A DNA stretch of 64,000 nucleotides, taken from Intrasporangium flavum. GTDB lineage: Bacteria; Actinomycetota; Actinomycetes; Actinomycetales; Dermatophilaceae. Of this stretch, positions 36,858 through 47,956 are shown in pieces. The DNA is taken from positions 248,001 through 312,000 of the forward strand of contig NZ_MLJO01000010.1 in assembly GCF_001956915.1 (NCBI RefSeq). The letters run 5' to 3'. The position numbers were made by a program, and so were the translations under genes. Every line of letters begins with the position of its first letter. Position 1 is the first letter of the stretch. The notes below the pieces were generated by a model that searched no databases, was not told where the DNA came from, and saw only the letters and a list, made by a program, of their open reading frames with translations.

Positions 36858-38503
36858 TGGGCGACACCGCCAGCGGGCTGCTCACCATCGCGGTCCTCGT
36901 CGCCGCCCTCGCGATCGTCCACGTGCCCCTCGGCACCTGGATGGCACGCGTCTTCACCGACGAGAAGCACTGGCGCGTCGAGCGCCTCGTCTACCGCCTC
37001 GTCCGCGTCGACCCCTCCAGCGAGCAGCGGTGGACCACCTACGCGCTCGCCGTCGTCGGCTTCTCCGTCGTCGGCATCGTCCTGCTCTTTGCGATGATCG
37101 CGGCCCAGGACGTGCTGCCGCTGGGGCGTGGGGCGTCGATGCACCTCGACACCGCGTTCAACACCGCGGTGTCGTTCGTGACGAACACGAACTGGCAGTC
37201 CTACGCCGGCGAGTCGGGCGCGTCGCCGCTCGTGCAGACGCTGGGGCTCACGGTGCAGAACTTCGTCTCCCCCGCCGTGGGGCTCGCGGTGGCCGTGGCC
37301 CTCGTGCGCGGCCTGGCCCGATCGGGCGCGGCCACGGTCGGCAACTTCTGGGTCGACCTGGTGCGCGGCGTCGTGCGGGTGCTGCTGCCGATCGCCGTGC
37401 TCGGGGCGGTCGTCCTGCTACTCGGCGGCGTCGTGCAGAACCTGGGTGGCCCGACGTCCGTGACGACGATCTCCGGCGGCCACCAGGTGGTGCAGGACGG
37501 GCTCGTCGCCTCGCAGGAGGCCATCAAGGAGCTCGGCACCAACGGCGGTGGCTACTTCAACGCCAACTCGGCGCACCCGTTCGAGAACCCCACGCCGCTG
37601 ACCAACCTCCTCGAGATCTTCCTGCTCCTCGTCATCCCGTTCTCGCTCCCGCGCACGTACGGCGTCCTCGTCGGCGACCGGCGCCAGGGCTGGACGGTCC
37701 TCGCCTTCATGACGACGCTCTGGGGCCTGCTCGTCGCCGCGGTCACGTGGGCCGAGGTCCACGCGGCGGCCGGCCCGCTCGGGGCGATGGAGGGCAAGGA
37801 GCTGCGCTTCGGCGTCTGGCCCTCGGCCCTCTTCGCGGCGAGCACCACGGGCACCTCCACGGGTGCCGTCAACTCGATGCACGAGAGCTACTCGGCCCTC
37901 GGCGGCGGTGGCGCCCTCTTCGCGATGCTCCTCGGCGAGGTCTCGCCCGGTGGCGTCGGCACCGGCCTCTACAGCGCGCTGCTGCTCGCCGTGCTCACGG
38001 TGTTCCTCAGCGGCCTCATGGTCGGGCGCACCCCCGAGCTGCTCGGCAAGCAGGTGGGACGCCGCGAGATCACGCTGACCGCCCTGGCCCTGCTCGTCAT
38101 GCCGGCGCTCGTGCTGGCCTTCACCGGCGCGGGCATGGTGCTGCCCGTCGTGTCGACCCAGATGCTGGCGTCCGGGCCGCACGGGCTCACCGAGGTCATG
38201 TACGCCTACGCGTCGGCGGCCAACAACAACGGCTCGGCCTTCGCGGGGCTCTCGGCCGACACGCCCTACCTCAACCTGACCCTGGCGCTCTGCATGCTGC
38301 TCGGCCGGTTCGTGCCGATCCTGCTCGTCCTCGCACTTGCGGGATCCCTTGCCGCACAGCGCCGCCGCCCGGCCACCGCCGGGACGCTCCCGACCCACAC
38401 ACCCACGTTCGCGGGCCTGTTCACCGGGGTGGCGCTCGTCGTCACCGGACTGACGTTCTTCCCGGCGCTCGCCCTCGGTCCCCTCGCAGAGGCACTCTCA
38501 TGA
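36857..38503 (+). CDS. kdpA: K+-transporting ATPase subunit A
   Basis: Potassium-binding, channel-like subunit of 548 residues with about ten helices. Filter-region motifs are present: [53 protein letters not shown] and [13 protein letters not shown]. Length matches the family (about 555). It overlaps kdpF by 1 base and kdpB by 4. Confidence 0.98.
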   Translation: MGDTASGLLTIAVLVAALAIVHVPLGTWMARVFTDEKHWRVERLVYRLVRVDPSSEQRWTTYALAVVGFSVVGIVLLFAMIAAQDVLPLGRGASMHLDTAFNTAVSFVTNTNWQSYAGESGASPLVQTLGLTVQNFVSPAVGLAVAVALVRGLARSGAATVGNFWVDLVRGVVRVLLPIAVLGAVVLLLGGVVQNLGGPTSVTTISGGHQVVQDGLVASQEAIKELGTNGGGYFNANSAHPFENPTPLTNLLEIFLLLVIPFSLPRTYGVLVGDRRQGWTVLAFMTTLWGLLVAAVTWAEVHAAAGPLGAMEGKELRFGVWPSALFAASTTGTSTGAVNSMHESYSALGGGGALFAMLLGEVSPGGVGTGLYSALLLAVLTVFLSGLMVGRTPELLGKQVGRREITLTALALLVMPALVLAFTGAGMVLPVVSTQMLASGPHGLTEVMYAYASAANNNGSAFAGLSADTPYLNLTLALCMLLGRFVPILLVLALAGSLAAQRRRPATAGTLPTHTPTFAGLFTGVALVVTGLTFFPALALGPLAEALS

Positions 38504-40626
38504 CCACGACGCTCACCCCGACCGCGTCGACCCCGGGCCACGAGCCCCACGACCACCACCGCGACGCCGCGCTGATCCGACCCGGGCACAGCACCACGTC
38601 GCTGCCCGCCCTCGGCCGGCAGCTGGTGGCCACCTTCCCGCAGGCCGTCGCCAAGCTCGACCCGCGGCACGTGTGGCGCACCCCCGTCGTGTTCGTCGTC
38701 TGGGTCGGCTCGCTCGTCACGACCGTCGTGGCCGTGCTCGACCCCTCGTGGTTCGCCTGGGGCGTGACGCTCTGGCTCTGGGCGACCGTGCTCTTCGCCA
38801 ACATGGCCGAGGCCGTCGCCGAGGGACGCGGCAAGGCCCAGGCGGCGACGCTGCGCGCCACCCGCACGACGACCACGGCGAAGCGCCGCCGCGCCGACGG
38901 CACCACCGAGACGGTCCCGGCGAGCGAGCTCGGCATCGGCGACGTCGTCCTCGTGCGGCCCGGCGAGGTCATCCCCGGCGACGGCGACGTCGTGGAGGGG
39001 ATGGCCACCGTCGACGAGTCGGCCATCACCGGCGAGTCGGCCCCCGTCATCCGGGAGTCCGGCGGCGACCGCTGCGCCGTCACCGGAGGCACCACGGTGC
39101 TCTCCGACGGCATCACGGTGCGCATCACGACCAAGCCCGGCGAGACCTTCATCGACCGGATGATCGCGCTCGTCGAGGGCGCGGCGCGGCAGAAGACCCC
39201 GAACGAGATCGCGCTGACGATCCTGCTGACGACCCTGGCGATCATCTTCCTGCTCGCGGTCATCGGCATCCAGCCGCTCGCGATCTACTCCGGCCAGGAG
39301 CAGTCGACGATCGTCCTCGTGGCCCTGCTCGTCTGCCTCATCCCGACGACGATCGGCGCCCTGCTCTCGGCCATCGGCATCGCCGGCATGGACCGGCTCG
39401 TCCAGCACAACGTCCTCGCCATGTCGGGGCGGGCCGTCGAGGCGGCCGGCGACGTGTCGACGCTGCTGCTCGACAAGACCGGCACCATCACCTTCGGCAA
39501 CCGCCGGGCCACGGCCCTGCTCGCGACGCCCGGCCTGCCCTCCGCCGACCTGACCCGGGCCGCGTACCTGTCCTCGCTCGCCGACGAGACCCCGGAGGGG
39601 CGCTCGATCGTCGAGCTCGCGGCGGCCGACCTCGACGCGTCGGGGCGCGAGTCGCTCGACGCCCTGGCCCGCGCGGGCACGGCCGTCGAGTTCACCGCGC
39701 AGACCCGCATGTCGGGGGTCGACCTCGCCGACGGCACCGCCCACCGCAAGGGCGCCTCCGACGCCGTCCGGTCATGGGTCCGCTCGACCGGCGGCACGAT
39801 GCCGCAGGGCGTCCTCACCGAGGTGAACGGGATCGCGAGCGAGGGTGGCACGCCGCTCGTCGTCGCCGTGCGCGAGCCCGGTGCCCCGGCCCGGGTGCTC
39901 GGCGTCGTCCACCTCAAGGACGTCGTCAAGCCCGGCATGAAGGAGCGCTTCGCGCAGCTGCGCGCCATGGGCATCCGCACCGTCATGATCACCGGCGACA
40001 ACCCGCTGACGGCCCGCGCCATCGCCGAGGAGGCCGGCGTCGACGACTTCCTCGCCGAGGCCACCCCCGAGGACAAGATGGCGCTCATCAAGCGTGAGCA
40101 GGAGGGCGGGCGGCTCGTCGCCATGACCGGCGACGGCACCAACGACGCGCCGGCCCTCGCCCAGTCGGACGTCGGCGTCGCGATGAACACCGGCACGTCG
40201 GCGGCCAAGGAGGCGGCCAACATGGTCGACCTCGACTCCGACCCCACCAAGCTCATCGACATCGTCTCGATCGGCAAGCAGCTGCTCATCACCCGGGGCG
40301 CGCTGACGACGTTCTCGATCGCCAACGACATCGCGAAGTACTTCGCCATCATCCCGGCGATGTTCGTGACGATCTTCCCGGGGCTGCAGACGCTCAACGT
40401 CATGCGGCTGTCCACCCCCGAGTCGGCGATGCTCTCGGCCGTCATCTTCAACGCGCTGATCATCGTGGCGCTGATCCCCCTGTCGCTCAGAGGAGTTCGC
40501 TACCGAGCCATCGGCAGCACCGCCCTGCTGCGACGCAACATCCTCGTCTACGGCATCGGCGGCGTCGTGGCCCCGTTCATCGGGATCAAGCTCATCGACC
40601 TCGTCGTGAGCCACCTCCCGCTCTGA
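38500..40626 (+). CDS. kdpB: K+-transporting P-type ATPase subunit B
   Basis: Catalytic subunit of 708 residues. The actuator-domain TGES is at 177-180, the phosphorylated Asp325 is in DKTGT, and the hinge motifs GDNPLTA and [14 protein letters not shown] are intact. The N-terminal 35 residues are a His/Thr/Pro-rich extension. It hydrolyses ATP to drive K+ uptake through KdpA. Confidence 0.98.
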   Translation: MTTTLTPTASTPGHEPHDHHRDAALIRPGHSTTSLPALGRQLVATFPQAVAKLDPRHVWRTPVVFVVWVGSLVTTVVAVLDPSWFAWGVTLWLWATVLFANMAEAVAEGRGKAQAATLRATRTTTTAKRRRADGTTETVPASELGIGDVVLVRPGEVIPGDGDVVEGMATVDESAITGESAPVIRESGGDRCAVTGGTTVLSDGITVRITTKPGETFIDRMIALVEGAARQKTPNEIALTILLTTLAIIFLLAVIGIQPLAIYSGQEQSTIVLVALLVCLIPTTIGALLSAIGIAGMDRLVQHNVLAMSGRAVEAAGDVSTLLLDKTGTITFGNRRATALLATPGLPSADLTRAAYLSSLADETPEGRSIVELAAADLDASGRESLDALARAGTAVEFTAQTRMSGVDLADGTAHRKGASDAVRSWVRSTGGTMPQGVLTEVNGIASEGGTPLVVAVREPGAPARVLGVVHLKDVVKPGMKERFAQLRAMGIRTVMITGDNPLTARAIAEEAGVDDFLAEATPEDKMALIKREQEGGRLVAMTGDGTNDAPALAQSDVGVAMNTGTSAAKEAANMVDLDSDPTKLIDIVSIGKQLLITRGALTTFSIANDIAKYFAIIPAMFVTIFPGLQTLNVMRLSTPESAMLSAVIFNALIIVALIPLSLRGVRYRAIGSTALLRRNILVYGIGGVVAPFIGIKLIDLVVSHLPL

Positions 40627-40668
40627 CCTCCGCCCCGATCGCCCACGCCCTCCCCCGAGAGGAACCCG

Positions 40669-41244
40669 ATGTCCAGCAGCACCACCACCCTCGTCCGCCA
40701 GTCCTGGGCCGGCCTGCGCGCCATGCTCGTGCTCACCGTCCTGCTCGGCCTGCTCTACCCCGCCCTCGTGTGGGGCATCGGGCAGGTCGTCGCCCGCGAC
40801 CAGGCGGGCGGCTCGCTCGTGCGGGTCGGCGGCTCCGTCGTCGGCTCGAGCCTGCTCGGCCAGCAGTGGGTCGGCGACGAGTGGTTCCACGGCCGCCCGT
40901 CGGCCAGCGACTACGCCGGCGACACGAGCGGCGGCACCAACCTGTCCGGCAGTGCGCTCACCGACGAGGTCGCCAAGCGCGCCCGGGCCGCGGGCCTCGA
41001 CGCGTCGGCTGCCCGCACCCTGCCGCCCGACGCATTGACCGCGTCGGCGAGCGGGCTCGACCCCGACGTGTCCCCCGCCTACGCACTGAGCCAGGTCGAG
41101 CGCGTCGCGTCGGCGCGCGGGCTCGACCCGGCCCGGGTGCGGGAGCTCGTCGTCGGGCACTCGGCCGGACGCCAGCTCGGCTTCCTCGGCGAGCCGCGCG
41201 TCGACGTCCTCGACCTCAACCTCGCCCTCGCGCGTCAGTCCTGA
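40669..41244 (+). CDS. kdpC: K+-transporting ATPase subunit C
   Basis: Protein of 191 residues with one N-terminal membrane helix (LVLTVLLGLLYPALVWGIGQ) and a periplasmic-type domain with GRPSASDY, SGGTNLS, DPDVSPAYA and VNxLNLAL-like VDVLDLNLAL. It stabilises ATP binding in the complex. A 42-base gap with a GAGAGG-type ribosome site separates it from kdpB. Confidence 0.97.
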   Translation: MSSSTTTLVRQSWAGLRAMLVLTVLLGLLYPALVWGIGQVVARDQAGGSLVRVGGSVVGSSLLGQQWVGDEWFHGRPSASDYAGDTSGGTNLSGSALTDEVAKRARAAGLDASAARTLPPDALTASASGLDPDVSPAYALSQVERVASARGLDPARVRELVVGHSAGRQLGFLGEPRVDVLDLNLALARQS

Positions 41245-41276
41245 CCGGGCACACCCTGACCTGCGAGGATCGGGAC

Positions 41277-44027
41277 ATGGCAGGAGGACCCGAGCAACCG
41301 GCGGTCCTCGGCGGCGAGCCCGGCGGCACGCCGACCGCCGGGCGAGGCCGGGGGCGCGGCTCGCTGCGGATCTACCTCGGCGCGGCCCCCGGCGTCGGCA
41401 AGACCGTCGCGATGCTCGACGAGGCGCACCGGCGCCTCGAGCGCGGCACAGACGTCGTCGTCGGCATCGTCGAGACCCACGGGCGCGCCCACACCGCAGC
41501 GCTGCTCGAGGGCCTGGAGGTGCTCCCCCGCCGCAACGTGGCCTACCGCGGCAGCGTGCTGCCCGAGCTCGACGTCGAGGCGGTCCTGGCCCGACGGCCG
41601 CATGTCGTGCTCGTCGACGAGCTGGCGCACACCAACGTCGGACCGGAGCTCGGCGGAGGGGGCGAGGGCCTCCGCGATGCCGGCCCGGGGTCGGCGGCCT
41701 CGCCCGGCAGCGCCGCCCACGAGAAGCGCTGGCAGGACGTCGAGACGATCCTCGACGCGGGCATCGACGTGCTCTCGACCCTCAACATCCAGCACCTCGA
41801 GTCGCTCAACGACACCGTCGAGTCGATCACCGGGGTGCGGCAGCGCGAGACCGTGCCCGACGAGGTCGTCCGCCGCGCCGACCAGGTCGAGCTCGTCGAC
41901 ATGACGCCGGAAGCCTTGCGCCGCAGGCTCGCCCACGGCAACGTGTACGCACCCGAGAAGGTCGACGCCGCCCTCGCCAACTACTTCCGCGTCGGCAACC
42001 TGTCAGCGCTGCGCGAGATCGCCCTGCTGTGGCTCGCCGACCGCGTCGACGAGGCCCTCGAGCGCTACCGGGCCGACGAGGGCATCGAGTCGGCGTGGCC
42101 GGCGCGCGAGCGGGTCGTCGTCGCCCTGACGGGCGGGCCGGAGAGCGAGACCCTCCTGCGCCGCGGCGCCCGGATCGCCACCCGCGTCGCCGGTGGCGAG
42201 CTCATCGCCTGCCACGTGCGCTCGTCGGAGGGGCTCGCGACGACCGACCCCGCCGAGCTGGCCCGGCTGCGCCGGATCGCCCGCGACGTCGGCGCCGAGT
42301 TCCACGAGGTGTCCGGCGCCGACGTGCCGGCCGCGATCCTCGACCACGCCCGCGGCGTCAACGCCACCCAGATCGTCGTCGGCGTGAGCCGGCGCAGCCG
42401 GTGGCAGCAGGTGCTGCGCCCGAGCATCGCCTCCGAGGTCGCCGACGGCTCGGGCGACATCGACGTGCACCTCGTGCCGCACGAGCGGTCCAAGGTCGCC
42501 GGGCGGGCCGGACGCGTGGGGCGTGCGTGGCGGCTGCCGTGGCGACGCGTCGTGGCGGGATTCGTGCTCGGGACCGTGTGCCTCGTCGCGCTGACCGCCG
42601 TGCTCGTCGCGACCCGCGAGGGCCACACCCTCTCGCTCGACCTGCTCCTCTACCTCGCGCTCACCGTGGCGTGCGCCCTCGTCGGCGGCATCTGGCCGGC
42701 GCTGTTCTGCGCGGTCGTCGGCTCGCTCGTCGTCAACTGGTTCTTCACCGAGCCGCGCGGCACCCTGACGATCAGCGACCCGCCCAACGCGCTCGCGCTC
42801 GCCGTGTTCGTCCTCGTCGCGATGGCCGTGTCGTCGGTCGTCAACCTCGTCGCGCGCCGCACCGAGCAGGCGCTGTCGGCCGAGCGGGAGTCGGCCGCGC
42901 TGGCCGCCCTGAGCCGCGACCTGCTCGCCGAGCCACGCCCGCTGCCCGCCGTCCTCGAGCGCGCCCGCGACGCCCTCGACATGCGCTCGGCGCTGCTCGT
43001 GCGCCTCGACGCCGGTGCCGCCGACGTCAGGGGCGCCACCGGGCGCGTCCTCGCCTCGACCGACCCGGCCCTGCCGGCCGGCGCCACGCTGCCGTCCGGA
43101 CGCGTCTGGGCGCTCGACGTGCCCGTCGACGACGGCGTGCACCTCATCCTCGACGGCGAGCCCGTCGCGGCAGAGGACCAGCGCGTCCTCAACGCCTACG
43201 CCGCGCACGCCGCCATCCTCTACGGGCGCGAGCAGCTCGTCGAGGAGGCCCGGCGCGCAGCGGGACTCGCGCGCGACAACGCCGCCCGCACGACGCTCCT
43301 GGCCGCCGTCTCGCACGACCTGCGCACGCCGCTGGCCGGGATCAAGGCCGCCGTGTCGACGCTGCGCCAGACCGGCCTCGAGCTGCCGCCGGACGACGAG
43401 GCCGAGCTGCTCGAGTCGATCGAGGGCGGGGCCGACCAGCTCGACGCCGTCATCGGCAACCTCCTCGACCTCTCCCGCCTGCAGACCGGCGCCGTCCGCC
43501 CGCACACCGACGCCGTCGACCTCGTCGACGCCGTCGTCAACGCGCTGCGCACGACCTCCGAGCCCGGACGCGTCGAGCTGGCCCTCGACCCCGACGTGCC
43601 CGCCGCCGTTGCCGACCCGGGGCTGCTCGACCGGGTGCTCGCCAACGTCCTGGAGAACGCCTTGCGCCACAGCGGCTCCGCCCCGGTCCGGGTGACGGCC
43701 GGCCGGATCCACGACACCGTGCAGCTGCGGGTCGTCGACCGCGGGCCGGGTGTGGCCGACGAGGACAAGGACCGGATCTTCGAGGCGTTCCAGCGCGTCG
43801 GCGACGCACCGCGCGGCGAGGGCCTCGGGCTCGGCCTCGCGGTGGCCCGTGGTCTCATGACCGTCATGCACGGTTCCCTCGTGCCCGAGGACACCCCGGG
43901 CGGCGGCCTGACCATGGTCGTCGAGCTGCCGGCCGAGCCGGCCGTCGAGGTCGCGACCCTCGGCCTCCCGGCCCTCGAGGTCCCCACCAGCCAGGCCCCG
44001 ACCGCCCACCCCGAGGAGGCCCCGTGA
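41277..44027 (+). CDS. kdpD: Osmosensitive K+ sensor histidine kinase KdpD
   Basis: Sensor of 916 residues. The N-terminal KdpD domain has Walker A GAAPGVGKT (35-43). A universal-stress-like domain follows at about 255-400. Four membrane helices lie at about 422-520, then a GAF-like linker. The kinase domain has His680 in SHDLRTPLAGI and the ATPase N and G boxes (NVLENALRHS, GEGLGLGLAVARG). A Gly/Ala-rich insert of about 22 residues sits between AHTN and KRWQDVE. The stop overlaps the kdpE GTG. Confidence 0.96.
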   Translation: MAGGPEQPAVLGGEPGGTPTAGRGRGRGSLRIYLGAAPGVGKTVAMLDEAHRRLERGTDVVVGIVETHGRAHTAALLEGLEVLPRRNVAYRGSVLPELDVEAVLARRPHVVLVDELAHTNVGPELGGGGEGLRDAGPGSAASPGSAAHEKRWQDVETILDAGIDVLSTLNIQHLESLNDTVESITGVRQRETVPDEVVRRADQVELVDMTPEALRRRLAHGNVYAPEKVDAALANYFRVGNLSALREIALLWLADRVDEALERYRADEGIESAWPARERVVVALTGGPESETLLRRGARIATRVAGGELIACHVRSSEGLATTDPAELARLRRIARDVGAEFHEVSGADVPAAILDHARGVNATQIVVGVSRRSRWQQVLRPSIASEVADGSGDIDVHLVPHERSKVAGRAGRVGRAWRLPWRRVVAGFVLGTVCLVALTAVLVATREGHTLSLDLLLYLALTVACALVGGIWPALFCAVVGSLVVNWFFTEPRGTLTISDPPNALALAVFVLVAMAVSSVVNLVARRTEQALSAERESAALAALSRDLLAEPRPLPAVLERARDALDMRSALLVRLDAGAADVRGATGRVLASTDPALPAGATLPSGRVWALDVPVDDGVHLILDGEPVAAEDQRVLNAYAAHAAILYGREQLVEEARRAAGLARDNAARTTLLAAVSHDLRTPLAGIKAAVSTLRQTGLELPPDDEAELLESIEGGADQLDAVIGNLLDLSRLQTGAVRPHTDAVDLVDAVVNALRTTSEPGRVELALDPDVPAAVADPGLLDRVLANVLENALRHSGSAPVRVTAGRIHDTVQLRVVDRGPGVADEDKDRIFEAFQRVGDAPRGEGLGLGLAVARGLMTVMHGSLVPEDTPGGGLTMVVELPAEPAVEVATLGLPALEVPTSQAPTAHPEEAP

Positions 44028-44701
44028 GCCGCGTCCTCGTCGTCGACGACGACCCACGCCTGCGCCGCACCCTGTCCATCGCCCTGCGCGCGCACGGGCA
44101 CGAGGTGCTCACGGCCGCCGACGGGCGCAGCGCCGTGCAGACGGCTCTCGAGGACTCCCCCGACGTCGTCATCCTCGACCTCGGGCTGCCCGACCTCGAC
44201 GGCGTCGACGTGCTCCAGCAGGTGCGGCGGGGCTCCGGGGTGCCGGTCATCGTGCTGTCGGCCCGGCACGAGTCCGACGACAAGATCGAGGCGCTCGACC
44301 TCGGCGCCGACGACTACGTGACCAAGCCGTTCGGCGTCGAGGAGCTGCTCGCTCGCGTCCGGGCCGCGGTGCGCCGCTCCGGTGAGGGCGGCCGTGCCAT
44401 CGGCACCGTGGCCGGCGAGCGGTTCACCCTCGACTTCGCCGAACGGCGGGCCACCGTCGAGGGCCACGACGTCCGCCTCACCCCGACCGAGTGGCGGCTG
44501 CTCGAGGCGCTGTGCCGCACGCCCGGGCACCTCGTGTCGCAGCAGGACCTGCTGCGCCAGGTGTGGGGCCCGTCCTACGGCCGCGAGTCGAACTACCTGC
44601 GGGTGTACGCCAACCAGCTGCGCCGCAAGCTCGAGCCGGACCCCGCGCGGCCGGTGCACCTCGTGACCGAGCCGGGCCTCGGCTACCGCTTCCTCACCTG
44701 A
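44024..44701 (+). CDS. kdpE: Response regulator KdpE
   Basis: OmpR-family regulator of 225 residues. Receiver: acidic pocket at Asp8-10, phosphoacceptor Asp52, Lys101. The C-terminal winged helix includes LTPTEWRLLEALCRTPGHLV and ESNYLRVYANQLRRKLE. It is coupled to kdpD by GTGA and likely activates the kdpF promoter. Confidence 0.96.
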   Translation: MSRVLVVDDDPRLRRTLSIALRAHGHEVLTAADGRSAVQTALEDSPDVVILDLGLPDLDGVDVLQQVRRGSGVPVIVLSARHESDDKIEALDLGADDYVTKPFGVEELLARVRAAVRRSGEGGRAIGTVAGERFTLDFAERRATVEGHDVRLTPTEWRLLEALCRTPGHLVSQQDLLRQVWGPSYGRESNYLRVYANQLRRKLEPDPARPVHLVTEPGLGYRFLT

Positions 44702-44725
44702 GGCGGGACCGGATCCCTCGGCCGC

Positions 44726-47626
44726 TCAGTAGCGCTCGCGGCCGCCGCGGTCGGTCAGCTGCCAGGCGTCCTCGGACTCCTCGTCGTCCTCCTCGTTGAC
44801 CGTCGGCGTCATGTCGCCGGGCGACCACGCCGCGGTCGGCACGGCCGTCGTGTCCTCCTCGGCGTGGCGCCGCTCCTCGCGCTCGGCGACGATCGACGCC
44901 GTCCGCTGGGGCGCCAGCGGCTCGTCGTCGCCGCCCACGCCCGACGCGTCGAGTTCGACCGGCGGCGGCGCGTAGGGCTCGTCGTCCTCGGGGACGAGGC
45001 CCTCGTCGTCGAGGCCGTCGGCCACGGCCGGCGTCGGCACGTCCTCGCCGCGGAGCAGCGCGAGGGTCGTCGGCAGGTCGTCGGGGCGCACGAGCACGTC
45101 ACGGGCCTTGGACCCCTCGCTCGGGCCGACGATGCCGCGCGACTCGAGCAGGTCCATGAGCCGGCCGGCCTTGGCGAACCCGACGCGCAGCTTGCGCTGG
45201 AGCATCGAGGTGGACCCGAACTGCGTCGTGACGACGAGCTCGGCCGCCTGGAGCAGCACGTCGAGGTCGTCGCCGATGTCGTCGTCGATCTGCTTCTTCG
45301 GCGCCACGACGGTGACGTCCTCGACGTAGTTCGGCTTGAGCTGGGTCGTGACGAACTTGACGACCTCGTGGATCTCGGACTCGTTGACCCACGCGCCCTG
45401 CACGCGCATCGGCTTGCTCGCGCCCATCGGCAGGAAGAGCGCGTCACCCTGGCCGATGAGCTTCTCCGCGCCGGGCTGGTCGAGCACGACGCGGCTGTCG
45501 GCGAGCGACGAGGTCGCGAAGGCCATGCGCGAGGGCACGTTGGCCTTGATGAGGCCGGTGACGACGTCGACCGACGGACGCTGCGTGGCGAGCACGAGGT
45601 GGATGCCGGCGGCGCGCGCGAGCTGGGTGATGCGCACGACCGACTCCTCGACGTCGCGCGGGGCGACCATCATGAGGTCGGCGAGCTCGTCGACGACGAC
45701 GAGCAGGTACGGGTAGGTCGTGATCTGCCGCTCGGAGCCCGGCAGCGGCTTGACCTTGCCGGCGCGCACCGCCTTGTTGAAGTCGTCGACGTGCTTGAAG
45801 CCGAACGCCGCGAGGTCGTCGTAGCGCTGGTCCATCTCCTTGACGACCCACTGGAGGGCCTCGGCGGCCTTCTTCGGGTTCGTGATGATCGGCGTGATGA
45901 GGTGCGGGATGCCCTCGTAGGCCGTCAGCTCGACGCGCTTGGGGTCGACGAGGATGAGGCGCACCTCCTCCGGCGTCGAGCGCATGAGGATCGAGGTGAT
46001 CATCGAGTTGACGAAGCTCGACTTTCCGGAGCCCGTGGCGCCGGCGACGAGCAGGTGCGGCATCTTGGCGAGGTTGGCGATGACGTACGCGCCCTCGACG
46101 TCCTTGCCGACGCCCATGACCATCGGGTGCTCGTTGCTCCGGGCCGTCTGGCTGCGCAGCACGTCGCCGAGCGCGACGTTCTCGCGGTCGGTGTTCGGGA
46201 TCTCGATGCCGATGGCCGACTTGCCGGGGATCGGGCTGAGGATGCGCACGTCGGCCGAGGCGACGGCGTAGGCGATGTTCTTGGACAGCGCCGTGACGCG
46301 CTCGACCTTGGTGCCCGAGCCGAGCTCGACCTCGTAGCGGGTGACCGTCGGGCCGCGGGTGAAGCCGGTGACGGCGGCGTCGATGTCGAACTGCTCGAAG
46401 ACCCCGGTGAGCGAGTCGACGACGGCGTCGTTGGTCTCGCTGCGGGTCTTGTGCGGCGAGCCCGGCTTGAGCATCGCGGCGTCGGGCAGGCGGTAGGTGA
46501 TGTCGCCGCCGAGGCTGAGCTGCTCGACACGAGAAGGCATCTCGGACATCGGTGGCGGCACGAGCTCGGCCTTGGGGCCGATCTTGCTCGTGTCGGGCGC
46601 GCCGTGGGTCTTGGGGTCGGTGGCGTCGACCGCCTTCTCGCCGCCGGGGCGCGGGGCCAGGACGCCGGGGGCGGTCGGACGCTTCTCGCCCGGGCGCAGG
46701 CGCTTGGTGGGGGCGTCGTCGGCCTCCTTCTGCGCGGCCTGGCGGAACGCCTCGTCGCCGTCGCGCTCGGACAGGTCGACGGGCTTGCGGCGCGCCCGCT
46801 TGAGGGCGGCAGCCGGCGCGTCGGTGTCGCTGTCGGCGTCGGCGGGGTGGGTGCCGCGGTCGATGACGAGCGCCTTGAGCTGGCGCAGGCGCGTCGGGAT
46901 CATGTTGACCGGCGTCGCGGTGATGACGAGCAGGCCGAAGACGCCGAGGAGCACGAGCAGCGCCGTGGCGCCGTAGGGCGACACCGCGGCGGCGATCGGG
47001 CTCGAGGCGAGGAAGCCGATGATGCCGCCGGCGGCGCGCATGCCGTCGGCGCCGTCGGGCGGGTTCGGGATGCCGTCGGCCAGGTGCGACAGGCCGCACG
47101 CGGCGAAGGTCAGGGCGATGGTGCCGACGATGATGCGGTTGGTCGTGGCCTCGTCCTGCGGCGCGCGCAGCATCCGCAGCCCGAGCGCGAGGAGCACGAG
47201 CGGCACGGCGTAGGCGACGCGTCCGAAGGTGCCGGCGAAGACGGCGTGCACGACCTGGCCGAAGGAGCCCGCGACGCCCCACCACTCGCGGGCCGCGACG
47301 ACGACGGCGAGGGCGATGAGGGCGAACCCGATGCCGTCGCGCTTGTGCTCGGGCTCGAGCTCGGCGGCGCTGTGGCCGACGCGGCGCACCGCGCCCCCGG
47401 CGAGGTGCGAGACGCCCATCCACGTGTTGCGCACGGCGTTGAACGGGAACGGCAGGCCGCCGCCCCTGGCCTTGCTCTGCCCCTTGGTCTGGCCCTTGCG
47501 CGCGGCGGCCGGCTTGCGCTGCGCCGGGCGGGGTGTGCGGGCCGCCGGCGGGCGCGACGACGTGCCCTTGGCGCGCGTGGCGGCCGAGGAGCTCGTGCGC
47601 TGGGAGGTGGACGGACGTGTCGCCAT
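44726..47626 (-). CDS. ftsK: DNA translocase FtsK/SpoIIIE
   Basis: Septal DNA pump of 966 residues. A basic, Ser/Thr/Pro-rich start (1-65) is followed by four membrane helices (about 90-250), an acidic/basic linker and the motor. The motor has Walker A GATGSGKS near residue 530 and Walker B LLVVVDELADLMM. The C-terminal gamma winged helix (QRKLRVGFAKAGRLMDLLES) reads KOPS sites. A polar tail of about 120 residues follows gamma, longer than usual. ATG 47626 was chosen; an in-frame start at 47668 exists. Confidence 0.95.
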   Translation of the reverse strand: MATRPSTSQRTSSSAATRAKGTSSRPPAARTPRPAQRKPAAARKGQTKGQSKARGGGLPFPFNAVRNTWMGVSHLAGGAVRRVGHSAAELEPEHKRDGIGFALIALAVVVAAREWWGVAGSFGQVVHAVFAGTFGRVAYAVPLVLLALGLRMLRAPQDEATTNRIIVGTIALTFAACGLSHLADGIPNPPDGADGMRAAGGIIGFLASSPIAAAVSPYGATALLVLLGVFGLLVITATPVNMIPTRLRQLKALVIDRGTHPADADSDTDAPAAALKRARRKPVDLSERDGDEAFRQAAQKEADDAPTKRLRPGEKRPTAPGVLAPRPGGEKAVDATDPKTHGAPDTSKIGPKAELVPPPMSEMPSRVEQLSLGGDITYRLPDAAMLKPGSPHKTRSETNDAVVDSLTGVFEQFDIDAAVTGFTRGPTVTRYEVELGSGTKVERVTALSKNIAYAVASADVRILSPIPGKSAIGIEIPNTDRENVALGDVLRSQTARSNEHPMVMGVGKDVEGAYVIANLAKMPHLLVAGATGSGKSSFVNSMITSILMRSTPEEVRLILVDPKRVELTAYEGIPHLITPIITNPKKAAEALQWVVKEMDQRYDDLAAFGFKHVDDFNKAVRAGKVKPLPGSERQITTYPYLLVVVDELADLMMVAPRDVEESVVRITQLARAAGIHLVLATQRPSVDVVTGLIKANVPSRMAFATSSLADSRVVLDQPGAEKLIGQGDALFLPMGASKPMRVQGAWVNESEIHEVVKFVTTQLKPNYVEDVTVVAPKKQIDDDIGDDLDVLLQAAELVVTTQFGSTSMLQRKLRVGFAKAGRLMDLLESRGIVGPSEGSKARDVLVRPDDLPTTLALLRGEDVPTPAVADGLDDEGLVPEDDEPYAPPPVELDASGVGGDDEPLAPQRTASIVAEREERRHAEEDTTAVPTAAWSPGDMTPTVNEEDDEESEDAWQLTDRGGRERY

Positions 47627-47792
47627 GCTGGCACCGTACGCCAGCGTCTCTGTGAACTCACGCGTCACACGCGCACCACGGCGGATTGGCTCGGCGACGC
47701 CGCCCTCCGCGTCGCCGCCCCGACGTCTCAGATGCCGACACCCGGCGGCCGGTGGGTGGACACCCGGGCGACCGGCCGCCTATGGTCGTCGG

Positions 47793-47910
47793 CAGGTCAA
47801 GAGTGTCAGCGACAAGCCCCGGCTCGCTGGCCAGCAACCCTCCTCCGCGGTGGGGTGCTCCGGGTGACGACCAGGCCGCCCTCGGCTGGTTCTCGGCGAG
47901 GTCGGCAAGC
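47793..47910 (+). ncRNA. SAM-I/IV-type riboswitch
   Basis: The segment has the actinobacterial SAM-IV/SAM-I-IV core: GAGTGTCAGCGACAAGCCCC, then GGCTCGCTGG, CAGCAACCCTCC, CGCGGTGGGGTGCTCCGGG and TGACGACC. GGTC at 47795 can pair with GACC at 47869 to close P1. It lies 45-160 bases upstream of the class V aminotransferase start. A small GGGTCC/GGACCC hairpin (47928-47941) abuts the GAGGAG ribosome site, suggesting control at translation. The exact 3' end is uncertain. Confidence 0.88.
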
Positions 47911-47956
47911 GCGGACCTGCACCGGGTGGGTCCCTGGACCCTCGAGGAGCACTGCC

